Of a stretch of 64,000 nucleotides of DNA, positions 10,030 through 18,953 are shown in pieces; within the stretch, counting starts at the first letter, position 1, and each line of letters starts with the position of its first letter. Made by a program: the position numbers and the translations under genes. The notes under the pieces are model-generated. The model was not told the origin of the DNA. It searched no databases and saw only the letters and a list, made by a program, of their open reading frames with translations. Origin of the DNA: Pediococcus claussenii ATCC BAA-344 (GTDB lineage: Bacteria; Bacillota; Bacilli; Lactobacillales; Lactobacillaceae); the NCBI RefSeq assembly GCF_000237995.1, contig NC_016605.1:930001-994000 (forward strand). The letters are read 5' to 3'.

Positions 10030-10386
10030 TCATCCGACAGTCAAATCAATAACTAACCCAACCAGCATTGTTAAAGCCGCCAAAACTGAAAGCAATTGAA
10101 TTTGATTAATCTTAATTGATCCGGCTCTTTGCTTACGTGCAAACAATAATTCAATCACGCCTAATGTTGCAAGCCCCAATAAGAACTTTAAAATAACTAA
10201 CACAGGCGACATGGCGACTGTATGTACCATTAACAAAAGATTTGATCCAACCATTACTATGTATAAAGCTCGGTCTGTGTATAGCGAGATTATAACCTGT
10301 TGAATTTGGTTTGTTGTTAATCCCATCACCGTAACCAATAGTATTAAAATCCATGAAAAATTATGTATAAACTCAGGAATCGACAT
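10030..10386 (-). CDS. yisL: YisL-like (DUF1516) membrane protein
   Basis: A small integral membrane protein with four hydrophobic helices (SWILILLVTVMGL, ALYIVMVGSNLLLMVHTV, VLVILKFLLGLATLGVIELL, LLSVLAALTMLVGLVIDLTVG). The start is set at the ATG at 10386, ten bases after GGAGG, giving 118 residues, which is the size I recall for Bacillus YisL. The frame extends further upstream, but those codons overlap a good promoter (10426-10454) and have no ribosome-binding site. It is monocistronic, with its own terminator. Function is unknown in the family; the assignment rests on size and helix pattern. Confidence 0.7.
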   Translation of the reverse strand: MSIPEFIHNFSWILILLVTVMGLTTNQIQQVIISLYTDRALYIVMVGSNLLLMVHTVAMSPVLVILKFLLGLATLGVIELLFARKQRAGSIKINQIQLLSVLAALTMLVGLVIDLTVG

Positions 10387-10425
10387 TCCAAAAAAACCTC
10401 CAAAATACCTTATTAATTCCATTCT

Positions 10426-10454
10426 ATCATATCGCACATTTAGTAAGTAGTTAA
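10426..10454 (-). promoter_or_regulatory. Promoter of the yisL-like gene
   Basis: On the minus strand TTAACT (10454-10449) and TATGAT (10431-10426) are separated by exactly 17 bases, 40 bases before the chosen start codon. Confidence 0.65.
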
Positions 10455-10533
10455 AATTCATTTTAAAGACCTTGGTCTAAAAGATCCGTCATAAAAATAA
10501 GTTCTAAAATCTAATTAGTTCAATTTATAATTA

Positions 10534-10574
10534 TAAAAGGCCCCCTAAACAACAATTTATTATTTAGGAGGTCA
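10534..10574 (-). terminator. Intrinsic terminator of permease-puuD operon
   Basis: On the minus strand GACCTCCTAAA pairs with TTTAGGGGGCC (one mismatch, one wobble) around a 13-base loop, followed by TTTT. Confidence 0.85.
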
Positions 10575-10599
10575 TCTTACCAGATATTTGTGTTTTTAA

Positions 10600-11337
10600 T
10601 TATTCTAAAAAATCAGATATGAACTTGGTAAATATTTTTAACATGGCTTTATCACTTCGGAACATCATTTCTGGATGCCATTGATATGCTGCTATATGAT
10701 GCTTTGAATCATTAAACCCTTCGATTACACCATCCTTGGCTTTTGCAGTTATGGTCAATCCCTTACCTAATTTCTTAATTGCTTGATGATGGAGTGAGTT
10801 AACTTGAATTTCACTACTCTCAAACATTTGTATCAATGTTGGATCTTTCAGTTGAACAAGATGGCTTGGCTGATCGTTTTGAACAGGAATTTTAGTTTGG
10901 TCATGTTCAATATTAACTGATCTTTTAATCATAGATTCGTCTTGGTATAAGCTACCACCAAAATAGACATTAACGAGCTGGGCACCACGACAAATCGCCA
11001 AAATTGGAATATCGCGACTAATCGCTCCCTGAATTAAAGCATTTTCAAAAGTATCCCTTTTAGTGGAAGTGGCACCTAATAAATCAGAAGGAGCTTCCCC
11101 ATATAAATCTGGAGAAACATCTTGTCCCCCTGGTAGTAGCAATGCATCAATTTTTGATAAATATTGATTAACATCTGCAGGAATTCCGATGGGTATAAGC
11201 AAGGGTAGCGCACCTGCAGCAACAACTGAGTCAATGTTTCCCTGCATAGTATATGTTAAATTTTCCTTTGCAAAAAGCTCCGAAGAATTTTGAAAAAAGT
11301 TAGCGACTACACCAAAAATTTTTTTACTATTTGTCAT
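10600..11337 (-). CDS. puuD: Class I glutamine amidotransferase-like hydrolase (PuuD family)
   Basis: Member of the gamma-glutamyl-GABA hydrolase (peptidase C26) family, which cleaves gamma-glutamyl amides in putrescine catabolism. The nucleophile elbow is ILAICRGAQLVNV (Cys about residue 113), and the His-Glu pair lies in YQWHPEM near the C-terminus. Earlier LLLPGGQDVSP is the usual oxyanion region. The start is the ATG at 11337 with GGGGAGG eight bases before it; upstream in-frame codons lie inside the preceding permease gene. The first 11 bases overlap the 3' end of that permease gene, implying translational coupling. Other puu genes are absent here, so the true substrate may be another gamma-glutamyl compound. 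Confidence 0.85.
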   Translation of the reverse strand: MTNSKKIFGVVANFFQNSSELFAKENLTYTMQGNIDSVVAAGALPLLIPIGIPADVNQYLSKIDALLLPGGQDVSPDLYGEAPSDLLGATSTKRDTFENALIQGAISRDIPILAICRGAQLVNVYFGGSLYQDESMIKRSVNIEHDQTKIPVQNDQPSHLVQLKDPTLIQMFESSEIQVNSLHHQAIKKLGKGLTITAKAKDGVIEGFNDSKHHIAAYQWHPEMMFRSDKAMLKIFTKFISDFLE

Positions 11338-12622
11338 TTGTGATACCTCCCCTTTTTTGGATAGCCTTACCAACAAAGTAAAATGGCACGGCAATAACTA
11401 ACCCACCTAATCCGAAAATTAGTTGGTATACAGTTGCATGTGATAATAACCAGACACTAACGATAATTGCAAAAATTGGAATAACTGGTCCAAAAGGTAT
11501 TTTGAAGGTTCTTGGTTGATTTGGCATTTTCTTTCTAAATACCAACACTGCCAAAATCGTTGGTACATACTGTGCGAACCTCGATACGACAGAAATTGCA
11601 GCTAAAGTAGTAAATGTTCCTGTTAAAGAAAGCGGTAATGCAATTACTAAAGAAATTATCATAGCGACGTATGGAATGCCTCGCCTATTACGACGTCCAA
11701 CTACCTTTGGCATAACACCATTTTGTGCCATTGACGCGCCAATTCTAGGTAAGAAGAATGATTGCGCAGTAGCAATTCCCAAAATCGAAATGATTGTTCC
11801 TACGGCAATTGCGTATTTTCCAATTGGGCCAATAATCTGGTTCATTGCATCCTGCATTGGAGCCTGCGAAGAAGCAAGATGTGGCCCTAAAACGCCAATC
11901 GATACAATTTGGATTAGGATGTATAGTGCAGCAACAATACCAAGAGCAAAAATAATCGCTTTTGGTAAATTTTTTTGTGGATGTTCCATATCTTGGGCAT
12001 CAATTACCAATGCTTCAAAGCCAGTAAAAGCATAAAACATCAAAATTGCAGCAGCACCAAAGGAACCAGCTACATATGATCCATGCGGAAATACTGGTGT
12101 GAAATTAGAACCTTTCATGAAGAAGATACCTATTGCAATAAACAAAATTAAAGGTATTAATTTTGCAACTGTAACAATATTATTTAACCATTTAGTAACC
12201 TGAATTCCCATTAAATTAACGGCTGTTAGTCCGACTAATAAAACAGTAATTGTAATTCCGCGCCATAAAGGCTGGTTGAAAATTGGAAATAACGCGCCCA
12301 GGGCAGTTGTTAACCCTGCAGCCATGGTAGCCCATGCAATGATACTAATAGCCCACACAATAAATCCAACTTCATAGCCAACAAAATCACCAAACGCCTT
12401 CTGAGCATATAAGTACGGACCGCCATCTTCTTTAAATAAACTACTATCTTCTGCATAACAAAGAGCGATTGAGATAACTAGTAACATATCAAAAACGAAT
12501 ATACCGATACTAGCAGGGCCCATGATTTTCATTGCCTGGTTGGGCAAAAGAAATATTCCGGAACCAATAATGGCATTAACTCCTAATATAACAATACTGA
12601 ATAAACTAAATTTATTTTTCAA
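11327..12622 (-). CDS. APC-superfamily amino acid/polyamine permease
   Basis: A 431-residue integral membrane transporter with about 12 hydrophobic segments. The consensus motif near the N-terminus, VILGVNAIIGSGIFLLPNQ, is the substrate-backbone-binding helix 1 of APC amino acid permeases. Helix 6 reads AAILMFYAFTGFEALVI. The start is a TTG at 12622, with AGGTG eight bases upstream and in-frame with the helix-1 motif. The gene overlaps the following PuuD-like gene by 11 bases, so they are one operon, which suggests the permease imports the amine or gamma-glutamyl compound that the hydrolase acts on. A perfect TTGACA lies at 12693-12698, but a matching -10 is not clear. Confidence 0.87.
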   Translation of the reverse strand: MKNKFSLFSIVILGVNAIIGSGIFLLPNQAMKIMGPASIGIFVFDMLLVISIALCYAEDSSLFKEDGGPYLYAQKAFGDFVGYEVGFIVWAISIIAWATMAAGLTTALGALFPIFNQPLWRGITITVLLVGLTAVNLMGIQVTKWLNNIVTVAKLIPLILFIAIGIFFMKGSNFTPVFPHGSYVAGSFGAAAILMFYAFTGFEALVIDAQDMEHPQKNLPKAIIFALGIVAALYILIQIVSIGVLGPHLASSQAPMQDAMNQIIGPIGKYAIAVGTIISILGIATAQSFFLPRIGASMAQNGVMPKVVGRRNRRGIPYVAMIISLVIALPLSLTGTFTTLAAISVVSRFAQYVPTILAVLVFRKKMPNQPRTFKIPFGPVIPIFAIIVSVWLLSHATVYQLIFGLGGLVIAVPFYFVGKAIQKRGGITNDK

Positions 12623-12800
12623 AATCTTTTCACCTACTCCTAATAATTGGTATTGCTAACCGTATAAAACGTTACATTATTCACTTACTTTATGTCAATT
12701 AAAAGCGGCTCATTTTTTGAGTTAACAATAATTAGCTGGAAACCACTAAATTATTTTTGTAGAATGGAATGGTTATTAAATATTTTAAGAGGGTTTTAGG

Positions 12801-13199
12801 ATGCGATTAAAACAAAGTATTAGTGTAGCGATATTTGCCTTTATTGGTGGTGATTTACGCTGGATTCTTCAAAGTATAATAACACCTAAAGCGTTGTTTC
12901 CATGGAGTACCTTATTAATTAATTTAAGTGGTACGTTTATTCTTGGAATTTTGACCGGTGGTTTATTAGTTCGAATAAGTAGCTCGCCGATTTTAAATAT
13001 TGGTTTGACTTCGGGTCTCCTTGGCGGGTTTACGACTTTTTCCAGTTTTGAATTTACTAATTTAAAACTGCTCGCAACACCTTCACATATTTTCATTGGA
13101 ATAAGTTATATGTTGATATCGGTGTTTTTTGGTATTCTACTCGCAAATTTAGGGCAGCACCTGGGCGAGTTTGTCCTAAAAGATGAATCGGGGTGGTAA
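12801..13199 (+). CDS. crcB: CrcB/Fluc fluoride channel subunit 1
   Basis: A small membrane protein that exports fluoride through dual-topology dimers. The 132 residues contain four hydrophobic helices and the family signature GGFTTFSSFEFT (about residues 74-85), along with the pore-lining segment LLINLSGTFILG. A second crcB starts six bases after its stop, so the two are likely cotranslated as the opposite-orientation subunits of a heterodimer, a common arrangement in Firmicutes. A possible -10 (TAGAAT, 12760-12765) lies upstream. I looked for a fluoride riboswitch before the gene and did not recognise one. Confidence 0.92.
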   Translation: MRLKQSISVAIFAFIGGDLRWILQSIITPKALFPWSTLLINLSGTFILGILTGGLLVRISSSPILNIGLTSGLLGGFTTFSSFEFTNLKLLATPSHIFIGISYMLISVFFGILLANLGQHLGEFVLKDESGW

Positions 13200-13205
13200 G
13201 ATAAT

Positions 13206-13547
13206 ATGGTCTTTTTAGTTGTTGGAGTTGGGACTGCAATTGGTGCTGTAATTAGGTTTTTATTTATGGATATCACAAAAAATGTAGAAACAATCTTTCC
13301 CTGGTCAACATTTTGTATCAATATAACAGCTTGTTTCATAGTAGGCGTTCTAAGTGCACATTTACTTACTAGTTTAGTATCAAGTTTTTTGATTCTCGGA
13401 GTTACTGGTGGACTTTCAACCTTTTCGACCTTTGCAAATGAGAGTAGTATTTTGTGGAAAAGTGAGAAAAGAAGCATTGCTCTGCTCTACATTTTTGGAA
13501 GCATCATTACTGGAATCTTAGCAGCTTCAATTGGCTTTTATTTGTAA
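13206..13547 (+). CDS. crcB: CrcB/Fluc fluoride channel subunit 2
   Basis: Second fluoride channel subunit, 113 residues with four hydrophobic helices and the signature GGLSTFSTFANE near residue 62. The pore asparagine region reads FCINITACFIVG. It begins at an ATG six bases after the stop of the first crcB. The pair most likely forms a heterodimeric channel with subunits inserted in opposite directions. It ends at a bidirectional terminator shared with the convergent degV gene. Confidence 0.92.
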   Translation: MVFLVVGVGTAIGAVIRFLFMDITKNVETIFPWSTFCINITACFIVGVLSAHLLTSLVSSFLILGVTGGLSTFSTFANESSILWKSEKRSIALLYIFGSIITGILAASIGFYL

Positions 13548-13562
13548 AATAGAATATAAAAA

Positions 13563-13609
13563 ATAAAACCAGCTATGTTTTGAAATACTTCAACATAACT
13601 GGTTTTATT
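13563..13609. terminator. Bidirectional terminator between crcB pair and degV
   Basis: AAACCAGCTATGTT pairs with AACATAACTGGTTT with a single mismatch. A-rich and T-rich flanks on each side suit termination in both directions. Confidence 0.85.
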
Positions 13610-14472
13610 TACGCCTTTTTATAATCCAAAATCCAAGCCAGAGCTAGTGCCTTTTCGCCAAGATGAGCTCCTACGACTGGACCAAAGTATGAAATATCAA
13701 TTGGCAAATCAGGATATTCCTCTTTTAATTTTTCTCTCCATTTTAGTGCTGCTGGTTCATCGTTGGCATGAATGATCATCGCCCTTAACGGATAAGACGC
13801 TTTCGCACGGTCTTCTTCAAACAATTGCTCAACACGGGCCAAAGCCTTTTTACTTGAACGTACTTTTTCAAATGCAACGATTTCGTGAGAATCGTTAAAT
13901 GTAAGAATTGGTTTTATTTTTAATAAACTACCAACAAAGTCAGATGCATTAGATAAACGTCCACCTCTTACTAAATTTTGAAGATCATCCACGACGAAAT
14001 ATTCTCCAGATGTTTCCCTTAAATAATCTAAACGCTTGAGAATTGTGGACGGCTCCGCGCCCTCCTTTGCCATTCTAGCAGCTTCAAGGGCCATAACTCC
14101 CATTAGTCGAACTGTAATTTGAGAATCATAAACAATTAAGTTTAACCCTTCGATAGTCCCTTCTAAGCCTTTCAAGCTTTGGACAAATCCTGAAATCGTG
14201 CTTGCTAGGTGGATACTAATAACTGTATCGTAGCCCTGCTTCTGCAATTCCTCATACAGCTCAACCATCTGCCCCAAAGGCGGTTGCGATGTACTTGGAA
14301 ATGACTGAGACGTTCGTAAACGCTCGTAAAATTCTTCAGTGGTGATGTCAATCCCTTCATCATAACTTTTACCGTCGATAATAACCGGAATCGGTACAAC
14401 TGTTATGCCACTTTCCTGAATCTCTTCCTTGGTTAAGTAGCACGTACTATCAGTAACTACAGCGATCTTCAT
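13609..14472 (-). CDS. DegV-family fatty-acid-binding protein
   Basis: Cytoplasmic EDD-fold protein. Family members bind a fatty acyl chain and, as FakB, present it to the fatty acid kinase FakA. The N-terminus MKIAVVTDSTCYLTKEEI is the characteristic DegV opening, followed by YDEGIDITTEEFYERL, SFPSTSQPPLGQ and the lipid-contact region VVISIHLASTISGF. The start is the ATG at 14472, seven bases after GGAG; an upstream in-frame start lacks a ribosome-binding site. The gene is 287 codons. It lies 84 bases downstream of marR in the same direction, so it may be under the same operator. Which fatty acid it binds cannot be told. Confidence 0.9.
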   Translation of the reverse strand: MKIAVVTDSTCYLTKEEIQESGITVVPIPVIIDGKSYDEGIDITTEEFYERLRTSQSFPSTSQPPLGQMVELYEELQKQGYDTVISIHLASTISGFVQSLKGLEGTIEGLNLIVYDSQITVRLMGVMALEAARMAKEGAEPSTILKRLDYLRETSGEYFVVDDLQNLVRGGRLSNASDFVGSLLKIKPILTFNDSHEIVAFEKVRSSKKALARVEQLFEEDRAKASYPLRAMIIHANDEPAALKWREKLKEEYPDLPIDISYFGPVVGAHLGEKALALAWILDYKKA

Positions 14473-14556
14473 TACAAAACTCCATTCGTTCAATCAATAA
14501 TATTCTAACAAATAACTATACCACAAAATATCTTAGTTCACTTACAAAAATTGAAC

Positions 14557-14976
14557 TTAACCTGTTATATTCAAGTTACGCAAAATTCGATTTGCTAGGA
14601 TATTGAACATACTAATCTCTTCATCTGTCCAATGAGAGAACATTTTTTTGTTAATTTCATCAACAAGTTTATTTACTCTCTTAAGAACTATTGCACCATC
14701 TTCAGTTAGATAGTATTCAATTTTTCGATGGTCAACATCTATTGCACATGTTCTAACTAATTTTTTTTCAAAACATTTCTTGATTTGTCTGCTTATAGTG
14801 GACGCTGCTAAATCGGTGGCTTTTACTAATTGTTCTTGTGTCGAAATACCTTTTTCAATTAAATCAAGAAGTTTCCACTCGGCAGAAGTAATAGAATTAC
14901 TACGAGTGGCGTCTCGAATTAATTGTAATCGTTTTCCCACAACACTATTAAGCACTGTTATGCTATCTATCATCAC
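14557..14976 (-). CDS. MarR-family transcriptional regulator
   Basis: A 139-residue winged-helix repressor-type protein. The recognition region reads STQEQLVKATDLAASTISRQ followed by the wing VDHRKIEYYLTEDGA, with terminal dimerisation helices. The start is ATG-ATG at 14976 with AGGTGAAAAGGTG just before it. Two perfect 13-base palindromes sit directly upstream, overlapping a TATAAT box (see 14988-15026), strongly suggesting autorepression. It is divergent from rqcH and codirectional with degV 84 bases downstream. The ligand is unknown. Confidence 0.9.
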   Translation of the reverse strand: MMIDSITVLNSVVGKRLQLIRDATRSNSITSAEWKLLDLIEKGISTQEQLVKATDLAASTISRQIKKCFEKKLVRTCAIDVDHRKIEYYLTEDGAIVLKRVNKLVDEINKKMFSHWTDEEISMFNILANRILRNLNITG

Positions 14977-14987
14977 CTTTTCACCTC

Positions 14988-15026
14988 ACTTGTATTATAC
15001 AACAAATTTAATTGTATGATACAAGT
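14988..15026. promoter_or_regulatory. Tandem palindromic operator, probably for the MarR regulator
   Basis: Two copies of TTGTAT-N-ATACAA lie at 14990-15002 (N = T) and 15012-15024 (N = G), centre to centre 22 bases, about two helical turns. The flanks extend the whole into a larger inverted repeat beginning ACTTGTAT and ending ATACAAGT. On the minus strand the first copy contains TATAAT (14999-14994), the probable marR -10 box, so a bound dimer pair would block the marR promoter. The rqcH promoter on the other side may also be affected. Confidence 0.75.
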
Positions 15027-15102
15027 TATTATTTTTTGATTGTTACATCACTTAAATGTATACTTATATAACTAAGAACCTAAGGATTGGAGATGTCATA
15101 CC

Positions 15103-16818
15103 ATGCCATTTGATGGAATGTTTACACACGCTATAACCCAAGAATTAAATCAAGAATTGGCGGCTGGTAGAGTTGCTAAGATTAATCAACCATTTGATAA
15201 TGAACTTATTTTAACGATTCGCAGTAACCGTAAAAATAAGGCTTTATTGTTATCTGCACACCCAAACTATTCACGAATTCATCTTACTACTGAAAAAATT
15301 TCAAATCCTGCAACCCCAAGTAATTTTACGATGAGCCTTAGAAAACATTTAGATGGCGCAATTTTAAATCAAATTTCACAAGTTGAAAATGATCGAATTG
15401 TTAATTTGTTTTTTAACCATCGAAATGATCTTGGTGATAGTGAAGACCTAGTTTTGTCTATTGAAATTATGGGTAGACGCAGCAATATAATTTTATATGA
15501 AAGCGGATCAGGCCGGATTATTGACCTTGTTCGCCATATTTCCGCTGACCAAAACCGCTATCGACTGTTAATGCCAGGAGCACAGTATCTTGCACCACCT
15601 CTTCAAGAAACTATTAATCAATTCGAGGATGTGAACAAAACTTTAGCAATTGTAAATGAGTTGATGACTAAGTACCCTAATTACGAAACTCTTGCTGGTG
15701 AAATTCGCCATGAATTTCAAGGCTTTAGTCGGGATACTTCTTTAGAATTTGCTTATGAACTAGTTTCAAGAAAAGAATCTAGGGAACAGATCATTAAGGA
15801 CTTTTTAACTAACTTTGATAATCCTGTTCCTACTCTTTCAATGAATGATCAGCAGAAGTATTATTTCAGTCCTTATGAGCCAACACAATTGGATAATATA
15901 ATTACAAGTGAAGGTTTTGACAGTCTTTCAAAACTGCTGGATCGTTATTATTTACAATTAGCTAATCAGGATCGGGTTAAACAACGAGGAAAAACTCTCA
16001 TACGAGTCGTTCATAACGATCTAAAGCGAAATAAGGGCAAATTAAAAAAGCTTCAGCAAACCCTTGAAAATACTAAGCGTGCCGATGAATTTAGAATCAA
16101 AGGTGAAGTTTTAACAACCTATTTGTCTCAAGTAGAACGCGGGATGACCTCAATTGAACTACCTAATTTTTATGACAACGATAGTCCTTTGAAGATTGAG
16201 TTATCTAATCAGCTCTCCCCTTCAAAGAATGCTCAAAAATATTTCACCAAGTATCAAAAAGAAAAGAACGCTGTTACCTTTGTTACAAAACAAATTAAGT
16301 TAACTAAACAAGAAATTGATTTTTTGGAAAATATTGAAAGTCAGGTCGAGCTTGCCAATCCTGACGACCTAGATGAAATAAAAATTGAACTAGAAAATCA
16401 GGGTTATATCAAGCAAAAGACTACTAAGAAAAAACGAGTAACAATTAAGAGCAAGCCTGAGAAGTTCATTTCTTCAACTGGAACATCAATTTTAGTGGGA
16501 AAAAATGACTCACAAAATGACCGACTAACTCTGCACACAGCCGATAAACAATTCTACTGGCTGCACGCCAAAGATATACCAGGCTCACATGTTATTATTG
16601 AATCAAAAAATCCAGATGAGACCACTGTTGACGAAGCTGCTTTAATTGCCGCCTATTATTCAAAAGCTCAAAATTCGGCTAATGTTCCTGTCGATTTCGT
16701 TCAGGTTAAGAATATTAGAAAACCTAATGGCTCTAAACCCGGATTTGTGATCTATGAAGGGCAAAAAACTTTTAGAACTACCCCAGACTTAAAGCAAGTC
16801 TTAGCATTAAAACAGTAG
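15103..16818 (+). CDS. rqcH: Rqc2 homologue RqcH (NFACT/FbpA family)
   Basis: Ribosome quality-control factor that binds stalled 50S subunits and directs alanine-tail synthesis; older annotations call it fibronectin-binding protein. The 571 residues show the NFACT-N domain (MPFDGMFTHAITQELNQEL; MSLRKHLDGA; EIMGRRSNIILYE), a central helical coiled-coil part (about residues 300-430), and the C-terminal NFACT-R domain containing FYWLHAKDIPGSHVII. GGAGATG lies before the ATG. It is transcribed alone, divergently from marR, and ends in a strong terminator. Confidence 0.95.
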   Translation: MPFDGMFTHAITQELNQELAAGRVAKINQPFDNELILTIRSNRKNKALLLSAHPNYSRIHLTTEKISNPATPSNFTMSLRKHLDGAILNQISQVENDRIVNLFFNHRNDLGDSEDLVLSIEIMGRRSNIILYESGSGRIIDLVRHISADQNRYRLLMPGAQYLAPPLQETINQFEDVNKTLAIVNELMTKYPNYETLAGEIRHEFQGFSRDTSLEFAYELVSRKESREQIIKDFLTNFDNPVPTLSMNDQQKYYFSPYEPTQLDNIITSEGFDSLSKLLDRYYLQLANQDRVKQRGKTLIRVVHNDLKRNKGKLKKLQQTLENTKRADEFRIKGEVLTTYLSQVERGMTSIELPNFYDNDSPLKIELSNQLSPSKNAQKYFTKYQKEKNAVTFVTKQIKLTKQEIDFLENIESQVELANPDDLDEIKIELENQGYIKQKTTKKKRVTIKSKPEKFISSTGTSILVGKNDSQNDRLTLHTADKQFYWLHAKDIPGSHVIIESKNPDETTVDEAALIAAYYSKAQNSANVPVDFVQVKNIRKPNGSKPGFVIYEGQKTFRTTPDLKQVLALKQ

Positions 16819-16826
16819 AAACAACA

Positions 16827-16873
16827 AAAGTGTCGGATAAAACCATTAATTGATTTTATCCGACACTTTTTGA
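16827..16873. terminator. Bidirectional terminator between rqcH and glyS
   Basis: A perfect 16-base stem (AAAGTGTCGGATAAAA with its complement) around an 11-base loop, followed by T residues on the plus strand and, in reverse, on the minus strand. Confidence 0.95.
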
Positions 16874-16880
16874 TTCAAAA

Positions 16881-18953
16881 TTATTTAACATTAACCTTTG
16901 TAAAATCAGCAACACTCGTAATTAAATTATTTAAAACCGTCATTTGATTTAAACGGTTATTTTTAATCTTTTCGTTTTTATCCATGACCATGGTTTGTTC
17001 AAAATAGTCCGTAATAACGTTCTTCAAACTAAATAAATTTTGAACAAACTGGGTAGGATCTTCTAAGTTAAACCTCAATGATGAAATAACTTTAAATAGT
17101 TTTACTTCACTATCATTTTCGAATAAACTCTCGTCAATAATACTGTTAACATTTTTACTCTTAGAGGCAATCCTTTGAACTCGAGTTAACGCTTCAATTG
17201 TATCTTTAAAAGAAGAATTCTTGCTTTCACTAACTAGTAATTCAGCATAACGAAGTTTACCAATTAATTCAGGATTATTACCTGATAAAACCGCATCAGC
17301 AATATCGTAACGAATTTTAGCATTATCCATTAATTGATGTAGACGATCATCAAAAAAATGATGCAATTCCGAATTGTTGTGTTTAACATCAACTCCAAAT
17401 GCAGTACCATCTTCAACTAGTTTCTCTTGTACATGTTGTGTAAAGTCCTTTAAGTTCAAATCCCACTGTCTATTTTCTAAAATCCTAACAATTCCAATGG
17501 CATGGCGGCGTAAAGCGTACGGATCGTTTGAACCAGTTGGAATCATGTCGGCACTGAAAAAACTAAATAAATTATCAAACTTATCAGCAAGGGCTAAAAC
17601 AGCTCCATATAATGTTTCAGGCAAAGCCCCATCGGAACTAATTGGCATATAGTGTTCCCTAATTGCAGTTGACACATTTTTATTTTCGCCCTGTAACAGT
17701 GCGTATTTTTCTCCCATGACACCTTGTAATTCTGGAAATTCTCCAACCATGCCGGTGACCAGATCAAATTTGTAAATTGAAGCTGCCCTTGTCAAATCAG
17801 CTTCGTTAACATCAGAGGCATTGAGATCTAGCTCATTAAATAAAGTTGATGCAATACTTCTCACACGTAACATCTTTTCATACATCGTTCCGATTTTGTC
17901 GTGGAAACTAACTTTTTTAAGCTTTTCGACATAAGATTCTATTGTCATTTTTTGATCTTCAGTAAAAAAGAAATTAGCGTCTTCCAAGCGGGCCGTCAAC
18001 ACTTTTTCGTTACCACGAGCAACATTATCAATGTGTTCCTCGTTCCCATTTCTTACTGAAATGAAGTTAGGTAACAATTTCCCTTCATGATCTCGAACAA
18101 AGAAAAATCTTTGATGATCACGCATGGAGGTAATCAATACTTCCTCAGGAATGTTTAAATATTTTGGATCAAATTGTCCACTAAAAGCAGTTGGCCATTC
18201 AACTAAGTTATTAACTTCCTCAAGTAACTCAGTATTTGGCTGTACTACCCAGCCCTTTTCACCTGCAATTGCAGCAATTTGTTGCCGTATTAAATCTTTT
18301 CGTTCATCAGCTTTGACTAATACAAATTCTTCACGTAATTTAGCTTCATATTGATTTGCATTGTCGATAGTTGTCGGGTTTCCCAAAAAACGATGTCCTT
18401 GTGTCATTCTACCAGCTTTAACATCTAAGATATTAAATGGAAGTATCTCATCATCCAGTAGGGAAACAATCCACCTGATAGGCCGAACAAACTTAAAATC
18501 AAAATCAGCCCATTTCATCATCGTTGGGAAATTCATGCTCTCAATAACTTTTTTAATACCAGGTAAAATGTCTTTAATATTTTTACCGATTACTTCTTTG
18601 TGAATAAAAACATACTCTGTGCCTTTTACTTCTTTGAAAGAGATATCTTCAACACTTGCACCTTGTCCACGTGCAAATCCCATAGCGGCCTTTGTCCAAG
18701 CACCGTTCTCATCGAGAGCAATTTTCTTGGCAGGTCCTTTAGCGTCAATTTCACTATTGGGCTGCGTATCGCTTAAACCACTGACCTTAATTGCTAGTCG
18801 CCGAGGAGTTGAAAATTTTTCGATTTTTTCAAAAGTTAACTGTTGATCTTCCAAAAATTGAGAAACCCTCTCAACTAATTGATTAATACTTGGTGTTACG
18901 ATATGTGCAGGTATTTCTTCCAGACCTAATTCTAGTAAATAGTCATGCATCAT
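16881..18953 (-). CDS. glyS: Glycyl-tRNA synthetase beta subunit
   Basis: Beta subunit of the alpha2-beta2 type glycyl-tRNA synthetase, responsible for tRNA binding. It has 690 residues, the normal size, with the typical N-terminal YLLELGLEEIPAHIV and the HD-like and anticodon-binding regions downstream. Its ATG overlaps the TAA of glyQ by one base (TAATG), with AGGAGG seven bases upstream inside glyQ, indicating translational coupling. Expression is controlled by the glycine T-box before glyQ. Confidence 0.97.
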   Translation of the reverse strand: MMHDYLLELGLEEIPAHIVTPSINQLVERVSQFLEDQQLTFEKIEKFSTPRRLAIKVSGLSDTQPNSEIDAKGPAKKIALDENGAWTKAAMGFARGQGASVEDISFKEVKGTEYVFIHKEVIGKNIKDILPGIKKVIESMNFPTMMKWADFDFKFVRPIRWIVSLLDDEILPFNILDVKAGRMTQGHRFLGNPTTIDNANQYEAKLREEFVLVKADERKDLIRQQIAAIAGEKGWVVQPNTELLEEVNNLVEWPTAFSGQFDPKYLNIPEEVLITSMRDHQRFFFVRDHEGKLLPNFISVRNGNEEHIDNVARGNEKVLTARLEDANFFFTEDQKMTIESYVEKLKKVSFHDKIGTMYEKMLRVRSIASTLFNELDLNASDVNEADLTRAASIYKFDLVTGMVGEFPELQGVMGEKYALLQGENKNVSTAIREHYMPISSDGALPETLYGAVLALADKFDNLFSFFSADMIPTGSNDPYALRRHAIGIVRILENRQWDLNLKDFTQHVQEKLVEDGTAFGVDVKHNNSELHHFFDDRLHQLMDNAKIRYDIADAVLSGNNPELIGKLRYAELLVSESKNSSFKDTIEALTRVQRIASKSKNVNSIIDESLFENDSEVKLFKVISSLRFNLEDPTQFVQNLFSLKNVITDYFEQTMVMDKNEKIKNNRLNQMTVLNNLITSVADFTKVNVK

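Noticed and set aside
12623-12800. Fluoride riboswitch upstream of the crcB pair
   Set aside because: A fluoride riboswitch would be plausible here, but I could not find its conserved sequence blocks or pseudoknot arrangement on the plus strand.
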